Shown here piece after piece: positions 49,144 to 59,422 of a DNA stretch of 64,000 nt. Numbering within the stretch: the first letter of the stretch is position 1; each line of letters begins with the position of its first letter. This DNA comes from Planctomycetota bacterium (lineage in GTDB: Bacteria > Planctomycetota > Planctomycetia > Pirellulales > Thermoguttaceae). A model generated the notes under the pieces. The model worked only from the letters and a program-made list of their open reading frames with translations, was not told where the DNA came from and did not search any database. The stretch is taken from contig JAKPGL010000001.1 of assembly GCA_029550925.1 (NCBI GenBank), positions 1 to 64,000 of the forward strand. The letters run 5' to 3'. The position numbers and the translations under genes are program-made.

Positions 49144-50784
49144 ATGGAGGACGGAAGAACTTCTCCCAATATGGCGGCGCCTTGGCCGTCCTTCTTTCGA
49201 ATTATTTGTTCCGCATTCATGGAAAACCAAGCGATTCCAAGCTGGTTTGGGCGGCAAGTTCGACGGTTTTTGCCGGTGGAGACGGTATGTTTTCTTGCCG
49301 TCTGGCTGATGTTGATGGCGGCGGGACGGGATCGGCTGTTTCAGGACCCCGGCACATTTTGGCACTTGGCCTGGGGAAAGCAGATGCTCCAGACAGGCCA
49401 CGTACCAAGGACCGATACGTTCAGCTTCACCCGCTGGGGCCAGCCGGTGGTCGATGACCAATGGTTGGCCGAGTTTCTGATGGTCGGGGTGCATCGACTG
49501 GCCGATTGGGAGGGGCTGTTGCTCCTGACGGCGGCGGCCTTGGCCGGGTTGTACGGATGGATTGGCGGTCGGCTGGTACGGGCCGGGATCGCTCCGTTAT
49601 GGGCCGTCCTCATATTGGCGCTGGTCTTTTTGGCCAGTGCGCATAATTTTCACGTTCGGCCTTTGATAGCTAGCCTGATTTTGCAGGCGGCCTGGTTTGC
49701 CGGGCTATTGGCGGTCGATGCGGGCCGGACGCCGATCTGGCGGTTATGGCTGTTTGTACCGCTGAGCACCCTTTGGGCCAATCTGCACGGCGGGGTGTTG
49801 GCCGGGTTGGGAACCCTGGGGCTTTGCAGCGTCTTTTGGATGGTTCAGTGGGGATTCCGCCGTCGGGGACCGATTCAGTCTCACGCCCAAGCCCTTCTGT
49901 TAGTGGCTATTTTGGGTGGGTGTCTTTTGGCCGTCTTGGTCAATCCCTATGGTCTGGACCTGCTGCGAAACTGGTACGCCACCTTGAGCATGGACTTGGG
50001 CCGGTGGATTCAGGAACATCGGCCCTGGACGGTAAGCGAACCGGCCGGTTGGGCCGCTCTGGTGTTGCTGGTTGGCTATCTGGCGGTTTTAGCGCCGATG
50101 GTCCGACAAGGACAGTTCCAGGCCGCATGGGCGATGCCGATCGTCTGGTTTCTGTTGGGGATGCAGCGGGTGCGGAACCTGCCGCTCTTTGCTGTCGTAA
50201 CGGCGTTAGGTATTGCCGAACTGGTTCGCTGTCGGCTGGGAGAGCGTCCGCTTGAGGGACGCAAAGACCCTGTTGAGGAGGACGGCGGGCCGTGTCCCTC
50301 TTTCTCCGCCGAAAGAGGCTTGTCAAAATACGTTATCCCCGCCCTATTGGTGGGGACGACCTTGGCCCTGCAAACAGCCGGTTGTCCAGCGCCGCTCGTG
50401 GGAAGTCCTTGGGTGCGGTTTTCCGCGGAGCGATGGCCGGTAGGATTGGCCGAGGAACTTCAGACGGCCAGCGCCCGGTGTCCGGAAGGGACGCCGATTT
50501 TCAATGACCTGGATTTTGGAGGCTGGATTATATATTTTACCCCACGTTGGCGAGTGTTTATCGACGATCGGTGCGCCTTGTATGGAGAAGAATTTTTGTC
50601 GGCCTATGACCAGGCACGTCGCCAGAACCCCGCCCAACTGGCCCGATGGCAAGAGGAATACGGGTTCCGATGGGCGTTGGTCCGGCGGGGTAGTGGATGG
50701 GATCGGTATTTGGCGTCCCTGCCTCTGTGGGAATGCTTGGGTCGGGACGAGGCCGCTGCTTGGTATCATCTCCGCGATCGTTGA
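49144..50784 (+). CDS. Polytopic membrane protein, glycosyltransferase-C-like, function unknown
   Basis: 546 residues with about ten hydrophobic helices. An early loop reads DPGTFWHLAWGKQMLQTGHV followed by PRTDTFSFT, resembling the D-x-DT/W-H segment after helix 1 in membrane proteins often annotated as putative glycosyltransferases or mannosyltransferases. The C-terminal hydrophilic part (about 420-546) would be extracytoplasmic, with PIFNDLDFGGWIIYF. The ATG at 49219 (MENQAIPSWF) just before the first helix is an alternative start; neither has a Shine-Dalgarno. Two GT4 genes follow at 21-bp intervals, which supports a role in glycan or glycolipid assembly. Confidence 0.75.
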   Translation: MEDGRTSPNMAAPWPSFFRIICSAFMENQAIPSWFGRQVRRFLPVETVCFLAVWLMLMAAGRDRLFQDPGTFWHLAWGKQMLQTGHVPRTDTFSFTRWGQPVVDDQWLAEFLMVGVHRLADWEGLLLLTAAALAGLYGWIGGRLVRAGIAPLWAVLILALVFLASAHNFHVRPLIASLILQAAWFAGLLAVDAGRTPIWRLWLFVPLSTLWANLHGGVLAGLGTLGLCSVFWMVQWGFRRRGPIQSHAQALLLVAILGGCLLAVLVNPYGLDLLRNWYATLSMDLGRWIQEHRPWTVSEPAGWAALVLLVGYLAVLAPMVRQGQFQAAWAMPIVWFLLGMQRVRNLPLFAVVTALGIAELVRCRLGERPLEGRKDPVEEDGGPCPSFSAERGLSKYVIPALLVGTTLALQTAGCPAPLVGSPWVRFSAERWPVGLAEELQTASARCPEGTPIFNDLDFGGWIIYFTPRWRVFIDDRCALYGEEFLSAYDQARRQNPAQLARWQEEYGFRWALVRRGSGWDRYLASLPLWECLGRDEAAAWYHLRDR

Positions 50785-50805
50785 TTTTGCAGGAGCCGCC
50801 GAAAA

Positions 50806-52032
50806 GTGGAAAAAACAAGGAGCGTCAAAAAAGCTCGTGTAGTGTGGATTAGCCGACGCTTTTGGCCTTTGGTAGGCGGCGCGGAACGGATGATCGGCTA
50901 TTTGGCCGCCGCTTGGGCCGAACAAGGGGGCGAGTCGATCATCTTAACCGCCCAGTGGGACCCCACGTGGCCGAGAGAGATATGCTTCCACCAGGTTCCA
51001 GTGATCCGGATGTCCCAACCGAACATGCGTTTCTGGGGTACGCTCCGCTACATGCAGGCCCTTGGCCGATGGCTCCGGCAACATCGAGAGCGGTACGATT
51101 GCGTGTGCGTGTCCATGCTCAAGCACGACGCATACGCGGCGGTGCGAGCGGTGGGCGGCAAAAGGCCCATTCTTCTCCGAGCCGAGGGCGGCGGTCGAAC
51201 CGGCGACTGCTATTGGCAGTTGGAGGCCCGGTGCGGACGAAGGATCAAATATCGTCTGATGCAGGCCGACGCCTTCATCGGTCCCAGCCAGGCCATCTAC
51301 CGGGAACTGCAAGCAGCCGGGTATCCCCGATCCAGGATTCATTACATCCCGAACGGGGTCCCGATTCCCCCGGCGCCCGACGCCGCCCGTCGGCAGTCGG
51401 CCCGAGCCGCCTTGGCTACATTGCACTTATTCTTGCAAGGCATTCTTCGTCCTGGACCGGAAGGGACAATGCCGATATTGGCCGTTTATACCGGCCGGCT
51501 GCACCCGGCCAAGGGGCTATCGGAACTGTTGGCCGTGTGGGATCGGATTCGGCTTCGTTGGCCGCAGGCGCATTTGTGTTTGGCGGGCGAAGGACCGATG
51601 CGCGCCGAATTGGAAGCTCAGATTGCCGAGCGGAATCTGACCGGTCGAGTCCATCTACTGGGCGTGTTCGACAGTGTGGAAGACCTGTTGGCAGCGGCCG
51701 ACCTATTTATTTTGCCTTCGTATGAGGAGGGGATGTCGTTGGCGCTACTGGAGGCCATGGCCGCCGGATTGCCTATTGTGGCCACGGAGATTCCCGGCAA
51801 CCGGCAGTTGGTCCGAGACGGGGAGGAAGCCCTTTTGACGCCGCCGGGTGATGTGGATGCGTTGACGGCAGCCGTCAGCCGCATTCTGTCGGAGCCGGCC
51901 TTTGCCGAGCAACTTGGCCGAGCCGCCCGCCAACGGGCCGAAACCGAGTTCTCTCTGGACTATTGCCTCCAGCAGCATCAGGCCCTATGGGAGGGCCTAG
52001 TTCACCAGCGTGCGCAGAGTCTTCTTCCATAA
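50806..52032 (+). CDS. GT4 family glycosyltransferase
   Basis: 408 residues, GTG start with AGGAG 10 nt upstream. N-terminal GT-B half: RFWPLVGGAERMIGYLAAAW. C-terminal half: AVYTGRLHPAKGLSELLAVW, HLCLAGEGPMRAELEAQIAE, VHLLGVFDSVEDLLAAADLF and LPSYEEGMSLALLEAMAAGL, the donor-binding E-x7-E motif of GT4 enzymes. It transfers a sugar from a nucleotide donor; acceptor unknown. It begins 21 bp after the membrane protein gene and ends 21 bp before a second GT4 gene, so all three form one unit, separate from the polysaccharide operon at the left end. Confidence 0.9.
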   Translation: MEKTRSVKKARVVWISRRFWPLVGGAERMIGYLAAAWAEQGGESIILTAQWDPTWPREICFHQVPVIRMSQPNMRFWGTLRYMQALGRWLRQHRERYDCVCVSMLKHDAYAAVRAVGGKRPILLRAEGGGRTGDCYWQLEARCGRRIKYRLMQADAFIGPSQAIYRELQAAGYPRSRIHYIPNGVPIPPAPDAARRQSARAALATLHLFLQGILRPGPEGTMPILAVYTGRLHPAKGLSELLAVWDRIRLRWPQAHLCLAGEGPMRAELEAQIAERNLTGRVHLLGVFDSVEDLLAAADLFILPSYEEGMSLALLEAMAAGLPIVATEIPGNRQLVRDGEEALLTPPGDVDALTAAVSRILSEPAFAEQLGRAARQRAETEFSLDYCLQQHQALWEGLVHQRAQSLLP

Positions 52033-52053
52033 AAAGCAGTTTGGTCTTCTAGC

Positions 52054-53169
52054 ATGAGATACCGCATTTTGCAGATCATACCTAGCCTGGATCGAGCCGG
52101 GGCCGAAAAACAGATGACCCTGTTGGCCTGCGGTCTGCCCAGGGACGAGTTCGAAGTGCATGTGTGCGCCCTGACGCGGGGGGGACCGTTGGAGGTCGAT
52201 CTGCGCGAGGCGGGCATCCCGGTCCATATCATCGGCAAACGATGGCGAGCCGACCCGCAGGCCTACTGGCGACTTCGACGACTGATCGCCCAGCTTCGGC
52301 CTGATCTGGTCCAGACCTGGCTTTTTGCCGCCAATGCGTATGGTCGGCAGGCGGCGATTGCCTGTCGGACGCCGGTGGTCATTGCCTCGGAGCGCTGCGA
52401 AGACCCCTGGAAAGGCGTCTTGGAAAAGATGATCGATCTGTATCTGGCCAAGAAAACGGACCGGATTGTGGTCAATAGTCAGGCGGTGCGAGATTTTTAC
52501 CTTCGGTATGGATTACCGGCGGACAAGTTGGTGGTTATTCCCAACGGTACGCCGCCGGCCCGGCCGAGTCCGGTAAGCCGCGGAGAGCTTCTGGGCGAAC
52601 TGGGCCTGCCGGAACATTGCTATCTGGTGGGCCTGATAGGCCGACTTTGGCCGCAAAAACGCATTAAAGACGCCATCTGGGCGGCCGACCTGCTGAAGGT
52701 GATTCGGGAGGATGTTCATCTGCTGATCATTGGCGATGGCCCCCAACGCGACCGGCTCGTGCGCTTCCGCGATCAGTGCCGGATTGCCGATAAAGTCCAT
52801 TTTCTGGGCCATCGGGAGGACGTGCCGCGGATTTTGCCGCACCTGGACGTGCTTTGGTCTTCAAGCGCCTATGAGGGCCAGTCGAATGCGATCATGGAGG
52901 CAATGGCCGCCGGAGTGCCCGTGGTAGCCACCAACATCCCCGGCACACGGGAGTTGGTGGAACACGGCGTGAACGGCTTTTTATTTTCGGTGGGCGACCG
53001 GGCCAGCCTGGCCCGATACACCCAGAAGTTGCTTTCCGACCGAGAGCTAGCGAGCCGCATCGGCCAGGCCGCCTCGGAGCACATGCGGCAAAACTTTTCC
53101 GTCGAAACGATGGTCTGCCGTTACGCCCAACTCTACCGGAGCCTGCTCCAAATGCGGATAAGCCCTTAG
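52054..53169 (+). CDS. GT4 family glycosyltransferase
   Basis: 371 residues. IPSLDRAGAEKQMTLLACGL opens the N-terminal Rossmann domain. The C-terminal domain has GLIGRLWPQKRIKDAIWAAD, LLIIGDGPQRDRLVRFRDQC, VHFLGHREDVPRILPHLDVL and SSAYEGQSNAIMEAMAAGVP, the GT4 donor site. About 30 percent of the obvious motifs are shared with the preceding gene, so the two probably add successive sugars. The gene converges on sat with 17 bp between the stop codons. Confidence 0.9.
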   Translation: MRYRILQIIPSLDRAGAEKQMTLLACGLPRDEFEVHVCALTRGGPLEVDLREAGIPVHIIGKRWRADPQAYWRLRRLIAQLRPDLVQTWLFAANAYGRQAAIACRTPVVIASERCEDPWKGVLEKMIDLYLAKKTDRIVVNSQAVRDFYLRYGLPADKLVVIPNGTPPARPSPVSRGELLGELGLPEHCYLVGLIGRLWPQKRIKDAIWAADLLKVIREDVHLLIIGDGPQRDRLVRFRDQCRIADKVHFLGHREDVPRILPHLDVLWSSSAYEGQSNAIMEAMAAGVPVVATNIPGTRELVEHGVNGFLFSVGDRASLARYTQKLLSDRELASRIGQAASEHMRQNFSVETMVCRYAQLYRSLLQMRISP

Positions 53170-53186
53170 GAGCGAAAAGGCGCAGG

Positions 53187-54449
<1,263 letters not shown>

Positions 54450-54827
54450 TGTAGTTACCTGAGAGGATAGAGAAATCTTCTGCTCGCTACGCTACCATGT
54501 CCCCACGTTGGAAGGCTTGATTCCAAAAGGGAGACAAGCAAAGGTTTTCTACCAACATAAAAGAACTTTTTAGTTTAGAATGGGAAAAGGCGATTGACAA
54601 GGACGGGACGTATCCGCTTTTTGAACCTTTCGGGGGTTTCGGCACCTCCCGAGTGGACAACAGCCCTAGGAGGAAAAGGGAGATACGGGAAAAATCCTCT
54701 TCGGTCGCGGAGGGGTGGAAAATCTTTTGGGAAAAGGAGTCTTTTCCTTTCCGAATTGTCCGGTCCTAGGAAAATTCCCCTAGAGAGAAGGATTTCCCAA
54801 AACCCAAAACATCCAGAAAACTCCCCC
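54450..54827. other. Intergenic region upstream of the small basic protein gene
   Basis: No repeat or RNA gene was recognised. A 118-codon open frame (54594-54950, plus) overlaps the promoter and the start of the small ORF, lacks a Shine-Dalgarno and resembles no family, so it is not called. The stretch is A/G-rich with several GGAAA and TTTCC runs. Confidence 0.5.
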
Positions 54828-54856
54828 ATGACAAATCGTTCCCGGGAGATTATACT
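54828..54856 (+). promoter_or_regulatory. Strong candidate promoter for the 48-residue basic protein
   Basis: ATGACA (54828-54833) and TATACT (54851-54856) are separated by exactly 17 nt. The -10 box is very close to consensus. Predicted start near 54863, giving a leader of about 59 nt. Confidence 0.55.
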
Positions 54857-54921
54857 AATAACTGAACGAGGGGTAGTCGTCTCATCCTTGGGGAAGGAAG
54901 GCTTTTCTGGAGGGAGTCTCT

Positions 54922-55068
54922 ATGTCCGGCAAAATGAAGATTCCTCGTAAAGGCAAACAACCTGTCCGGATGCCGGCGACCCGATTTGCCCATTTGCAGA
55001 AACGACTTCGGCGTCAGCGGGCGCCCAGCCCGCCGATCCCGAAAAAGTATGGGAAACAAGGCGTCTAA
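54922..55068 (+). CDS. Small, highly basic protein (48 residues), unknown function
   Basis: ATG at 54922, TAA ending at 55068. Translation: MSGKMKIPRKGKQPVRMPAT, then RFAHLQKRLRRQRAPSPPIP, then KKYGKQGV. Sixteen of the 48 residues are Lys or Arg and only a single acidic residue or none is present, so the protein should bind nucleic acid or sit in a ribonucleoprotein. GGAGGGAG lies 6 nt before the ATG and a good promoter starts 94 nt upstream, which is why it is called despite its size. It resembles no family I can name. The UbiD gene follows after 145 bp; whether they are co-transcribed is unclear. Confidence 0.6.
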   Translation: MSGKMKIPRKGKQPVRMPATRFAHLQKRLRRQRAPSPPIPKKYGKQGV

Positions 55069-55213
55069 CCTCGTTTCCGATAAGCGACTTTGGGAGAACC
55101 CAGTCTGTGAGACGAGAGGGAATACGGTCTTAACGAATGGTGTTACGTGTAAGCGGAGCCATCCATCCGGGCCAGTGAAGGGCAAATAAGATCGAAGCAA
55201 AGGCGTCGCACCG

Positions 55214-57061
55214 ATGGGATACCGGAATCTTCAGGAATGCCTTCGGGATTTAGAGGCTACGAAACAGCTTATTCGGATTGATCAGCCGATCGATCCCTAT
55301 CTGGAGGCGGCGGAAATCCAGCGGCGGGTGTTTCAGGCGCGGGGACCGGCCATTTATTACGCCCGGGTCAAGGGGTGCTCCTTTCCCATGGTGAGCAACC
55401 TGTTTGGCACGATCGAGCGGGTCCGATATATCTTTCGGGACACGCTCGAGAAGGTGGCCCAGATGGTCCAGTTGGGGATTGATCCAACGGACATATTTCG
55501 TCGGCCTCGGCTGTTTTTGACGATTCCTTGGTATGTACGACACGCCCGACCGCGGTTTGTGCGTCGGGGGCCTGTTCTGGAGGGAGAAACGACGCTCAAT
55601 CAACTCCCGCAACTGGTCTGCTGGCCCAAAGACGGCGGGGCCTATATCACGCTGCCTCAAGTCTATACGGAAGACCCCGAGCAGCCCGGTTGGCAGCGTT
55701 CCAACCTAGGGATGTATCGGATTCAAATTTCGGGAGGCCAATACGACCGGGCGATGGAGGCCGGACTGCATTATCAAATCCATCGGGGGATCGCCGCCCA
55801 TCATACGGCCGCTTTACGTCGAGGCGAGCTTTTGCGGGTCCATGTGTTTGTGGGCGGCCCGCCTGCGATGACCGTGGCCGCTGTCATGCCCCTGCCAGAA
55901 GGCATCCCGGAATTGGCTTTCGCTGGACTGTTGGCCGGTCGGCGGATCGACTTGATCCAACGCCCCGGACATCTCCCCATTTTGGCCGAGGCGGATTTTA
56001 CGATCACTGGCTATCTGGAACCTGGGCGAGTTCTGCCCGAAGGGCCCTTCGGCGACCACCTGGGGTACTATAGTCTGGAGCATCCTTTCCCGGTGCTTCG
56101 GGTGGAGCATGTGTATCATCGCAAGGATGCGGTTTGGCCGTTTACCGTGGTGGGCCGACCCCCGCAGGAAGATTCGGTCTTCAACCAGTTGATCCATGAA
56201 CTGGTCGGGCCGGTGGTTCCGAAGGCGGTTCCTGGCGTCCATGCGGTCCATGCGGTGGACGCCGCCGGGGTACATCCACTCCTATTGGCCATCGGCAGCG
56301 AACGGTACATTCCCTACGAACAGCCCCGACGGCCCAGAGAATTATTGACCTTGGCCAACGCTCTTTTGGGCTACGGCCAGATGGCCCTGGCAAAGTATCT
56401 ATTCATCGTCGCCAAGGAAGATAATCCTGAGTTGGACGTTCGGGACATCCCGGAGTTCTTCCGCCATCTATTGGAGCGGGTGGATTATCGACGGGATTTG
56501 CATTTTTATACCGCCATGACGCCCGACACGCTGGATTATACCGGTCCCAGTTGGCATGAGGGTTCCAAGTTGGTGATTGCGACGGCGGGGCCAACCCGTC
56601 GGGCCTTGCCGGTGGCTCTGGACAGCCGAATCCATACGCCCGAAGCCCTTGGCTTCCGAAATCCCCGTCTTTGTCTGCCCGGCATTTTAGTAGTCCAAGG
56701 CCCGCCGTATCAGGGGTCGCCGCAACAGCCGGACACTGCCGTCCAACGGTTCTGCGAGTCCTACACGCGGACGGACGCCATCAATAATTTCCCTTTGATC
56801 GTCATTGTGGACGACAGCGCCTTTGCATCGGCAAAATTGGAGAATTTTCTCTGGGTAACGTTTACCCGAAGCAACCCCGCAACGGATGTTTATGGGATTG
56901 AGTCCTTCACCGCCCATAAGCACTGGGGATGTCGGGGGGCGTTGGTGATCGACGCCCGGCTCAAACCGCATCATGCGCCGCCATTGGAAGAAGACCCCGA
57001 AGTGCGGAAACGGGTGGACGCTTTGGCCGCCCCGTTCGGCCCCCTGCACGGCGTTATCTAA
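55214..57061 (+). CDS. UbiD family decarboxylase (prenylated-FMN dependent)
   Basis: 615 residues, of the longer UbiD/MqnL-like type. N-terminal MGYRNLQECLRDLEATKQLI is typical. The prFMN/catalytic segment reads VLPEGPFGDHLGYYSLEHPF, with the Glu-(x)4-Asp pair of the E-R-E/D network. ATAGPTRRALPVALDSRIH and FTRSNPATDVYG come later. UbiD enzymes (de)carboxylate aromatic or alpha,beta-unsaturated acids and need prenyl-FMN made by UbiX, which is not in the window. Ubiquinone synthesis, menaquinone synthesis by the futalosine route (MqnL) and aromatic-acid breakdown are all possible. The gene converges on the GGDEF gene. Confidence 0.9.
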   Translation: MGYRNLQECLRDLEATKQLIRIDQPIDPYLEAAEIQRRVFQARGPAIYYARVKGCSFPMVSNLFGTIERVRYIFRDTLEKVAQMVQLGIDPTDIFRRPRLFLTIPWYVRHARPRFVRRGPVLEGETTLNQLPQLVCWPKDGGAYITLPQVYTEDPEQPGWQRSNLGMYRIQISGGQYDRAMEAGLHYQIHRGIAAHHTAALRRGELLRVHVFVGGPPAMTVAAVMPLPEGIPELAFAGLLAGRRIDLIQRPGHLPILAEADFTITGYLEPGRVLPEGPFGDHLGYYSLEHPFPVLRVEHVYHRKDAVWPFTVVGRPPQEDSVFNQLIHELVGPVVPKAVPGVHAVHAVDAAGVHPLLLAIGSERYIPYEQPRRPRELLTLANALLGYGQMALAKYLFIVAKEDNPELDVRDIPEFFRHLLERVDYRRDLHFYTAMTPDTLDYTGPSWHEGSKLVIATAGPTRRALPVALDSRIHTPEALGFRNPRLCLPGILVVQGPPYQGSPQQPDTAVQRFCESYTRTDAINNFPLIVIVDDSAFASAKLENFLWVTFTRSNPATDVYGIESFTAHKHWGCRGALVIDARLKPHHAPPLEEDPEVRKRVDALAAPFGPLHGVI

Positions 57062-57066
57062 CAGCA

Positions 57067-57117
57067 AGGCGTCCGGAGTCTTTGGCGGCGCCACTGCGAT
57101 TGGCGTGATGGACGCCT
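57067..57117. terminator. Inverted repeat between convergent UbiD and GGDEF genes
   Basis: AGGCGTCC (57067-57074) and GGACGCCT (57110-57117) are exact complements around a GC-rich centre that contains a further GGCGGCGCC palindrome. It starts 6 bp after the UbiD stop. There is no T-run, so a rho-independent function is uncertain. Confidence 0.35.
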
Positions 57118-57154
57118 AGAAATCTCCGGCCGCAGAGGCTCGCCGTTCTTTGGC

Positions 57155-59422
57155 CTATTTCCTCCACAGCCAAGAGAAAAATCCTCGTCGTTTTCCCTTG
57201 GGTGGTTCTTCCCAAGGAGAGTCAGGATTAGGATCGTTTTCGGCCATGAGATAGGCCCGGAGACTGAGTAAGACCTCCTTGGCCCGAGCCACCAGATCGG
57301 TGCGTCGGCGATCACGGGTGCGTTTGGGAGCGATGGCGACGTGGATGTTGGTTTGAGAACGGGACAAGCCGCTTTGTTGGTCTATCGTCGCATGGGTCTC
57401 TTTCATGCGGACATCCAACAGAAAGCTGAGCGGGCGATCGGCGGCCCGTCGGTTCCGACTCGGAGCGATGTCGATCTCCAAACGTAGTAAATTGTTTTGA
57501 GCGGAGACAATCCGGCCGCAATGATCCGCCACAAACCCGCGGAGTTTTTCCATCGCAAGGTTCAACGGCACGGGAGTAACCAGCCGTTGTTGCATGAGGA
57601 TGTCCGCTTCGGGAGGTTTTTGTTGGAAGAGGTTCAACAAAAGACCGCCCTCGGTGGATTCGGTTCCGGCGCCCAATTGGACCACTCGATTTCGTCCGCG
57701 GGATTTGGCCAGAAGCAAGGCGCGATCCGCCCGCCGAAGCATGGTTTCGGGGGTGTCGCCGGGTTGGACTTCCGTTACGCCAAAACTGACGGTGATGGGA
57801 CTGCCGCCCAAGCAAGGGAGTCGCAGTTGGCTGAAGGTTTGGCGTATCTCTTCCGCCCGGCGAGCGGCGGCGGCGTTATCGCAATTGGCGCAAAGGACGA
57901 CGAATTCTTCCCCTCCGTATCGGGCGACCAAATCTCCGGGGCGGGCGGCGTTTTTCAACAGCCCGGCCAAGGCCTTGATGACTTCGTCGCCCGCTTGATG
58001 CCCGTAGGTGTCGTTGACCAGTTTGAATCGGTCGAGGTCGCCTATGATCAGACTGCAAGGAAGTTGACGTTCTAAATGCGTGTGGATGAATGTTTCATAA
58101 ACTCGGTCGAACTCCGCTCGATTGCCGACCTGGGTCAACGGGTCCAGACTGGCTTGCTGGGAGAGGTTCTGGCAGCGTTGCTCCAGGGTGATTTCGGAAG
58201 AGGCGTCGTGCAACAAGAGAATGGCGCCTTCGGCGGCGCGCTCGCTGTTGACAGGAATAATGTGTACATCGACCGGGACCTTCCGACCGCTTCGGCCCGT
58301 TACGGTCAGACGCCGCAGGGACTGCACCCCTGAGCGAATCGTACAGGCCACCGGACACTCTTCCGACTCGATCGGGACGCCTCTCTCGTCTCGGATTTGG
58401 AGCAACTCCGGAGACCAAAGCCGACCGGAAATGCTTTCCCAACCGATCCCCGTGAGCCGTTCCGCGCCGTGGTTCCACAGCAAGATCCGCATCGCTCCGT
58501 CGATGAAGATCACTCCATCGTACATGTTTTCTAACAGACGACCTATAAATAAATCCAGCAGGTCAGGCTGCTGTCCCCATGCCAGACCTCCCGCAAATCC
58601 CCAGATGCGGTTGGCCGAGGTGGAATCGAGCGAGTCTAACCACCGTCCGGCGACCGCTTGGCGGATCGTGCTTAATCCGGTTTCTGCAAAAAGGGCGAAT
58701 TGCTCCACCAGATATGGGTCGAATTGGGTGCCGGCGCATCGGAACAGTTCCGCCATAGCCCGTTCCCGCGACATGGCCGACCGATACACTTGTTCGGTCG
58801 TCATCGCGTCGAAGGCTTCCACAATCGTCAGCATCCGAGCGCCCAGAGGAAGGTCCTGGCCGCTCCGATCATATCCCGATCGAGAACCGTCATACCAGGC
58901 GCCTGCGTATTCGGCGATTTCCAGGACCTCGGGCAGAAAACAACCCGCCCGGAGTATCTGGACCGTCTGCTTCCGAGCAGCGTCAATGACCACCCGTTCT
59001 TGAGGCGTCAAAGGCCCCGGTTTCAGGAGGACCTCGTCCGGCGCCCCGATCAGCCCAACGTCGTGCAGAAGGGCGGCGATTTCCAGAGCTTCCTGTTGGC
59101 TGGCCGAAAGCCCTAAGTGCTCCGCCCAAGCAGAACAGGTCATCGCTGTTCGAAGCGAATGGGCCGCCACAGGGGGAGATTTACACCGCAGAGCGGCAAA
59201 CAAGCCCGCCCCCACTCCTAAACGGGCTTGGACCAACGTATCGGCCCCAACCGCCGGAGGTCTCGTTCCTACCGCCGCCCCTTCCAACTCTTCCAGCAAA
59301 GAACCTACTTCCGACGCCAATTCTACGGCCGAATCCGCCGGCGGAATCGCATTTTTAGAACCCGACGCAGTAGATTCCGAAGAAGAAACCCAAGGAAAAG
59401 TTGGCCCGGAAGGGTGTGCCAT
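57155..59422 (-). CDS. Degenerate HD-GYP, PAS and GGDEF multi-domain signalling protein (diguanylate cyclase)
   Basis: 755 residues, no obvious membrane segment. Residues about 85-260 resemble an HD-GYP domain (H88, ALLHDVGLIG at 117-126, YDGSRSGYD at 177-185, TIVEAFDAMTTEQVYR at 199-214). However, the HDxGK lysine is leucine, the HHE metal histidines are replaced (EYAGAWYDG) and GYP is GYD, so c-di-GMP hydrolysis is unlikely. A PAS domain follows (about 295-420; DGVIFIDGAMRILLWNHGAE, RLTGIGWESI). The GGDEF domain (about 440-600) has DPLTQVGNRAEFD and RYGGEEFVVL, an intact active site for c-di-GMP synthesis. The last 155 residues are of unknown type. The N-terminal 60 residues are low-complexity. 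Confidence 0.88.
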   Translation of the reverse strand: MAHPSGPTFPWVSSSESTASGSKNAIPPADSAVELASEVGSLLEELEGAAVGTRPPAVGADTLVQARLGVGAGLFAALRCKSPPVAAHSLRTAMTCSAWAEHLGLSASQQEALEIAALLHDVGLIGAPDEVLLKPGPLTPQERVVIDAARKQTVQILRAGCFLPEVLEIAEYAGAWYDGSRSGYDRSGQDLPLGARMLTIVEAFDAMTTEQVYRSAMSRERAMAELFRCAGTQFDPYLVEQFALFAETGLSTIRQAVAGRWLDSLDSTSANRIWGFAGGLAWGQQPDLLDLFIGRLLENMYDGVIFIDGAMRILLWNHGAERLTGIGWESISGRLWSPELLQIRDERGVPIESEECPVACTIRSGVQSLRRLTVTGRSGRKVPVDVHIIPVNSERAAEGAILLLHDASSEITLEQRCQNLSQQASLDPLTQVGNRAEFDRVYETFIHTHLERQLPCSLIIGDLDRFKLVNDTYGHQAGDEVIKALAGLLKNAARPGDLVARYGGEEFVVLCANCDNAAAARRAEEIRQTFSQLRLPCLGGSPITVSFGVTEVQPGDTPETMLRRADRALLLAKSRGRNRVVQLGAGTESTEGGLLLNLFQQKPPEADILMQQRLVTPVPLNLAMEKLRGFVADHCGRIVSAQNNLLRLEIDIAPSRNRRAADRPLSFLLDVRMKETHATIDQQSGLSRSQTNIHVAIAPKRTRDRRRTDLVARAKEVLLSLRAYLMAENDPNPDSPWEEPPKGKRRGFFSWLWRK

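Noticed and set aside
54594-54950. A 118-codon frame overlapping the small basic protein gene
   Set aside because: It runs through the candidate promoter and lacks a start signal; the shorter frame in another phase has promoter and Shine-Dalgarno.
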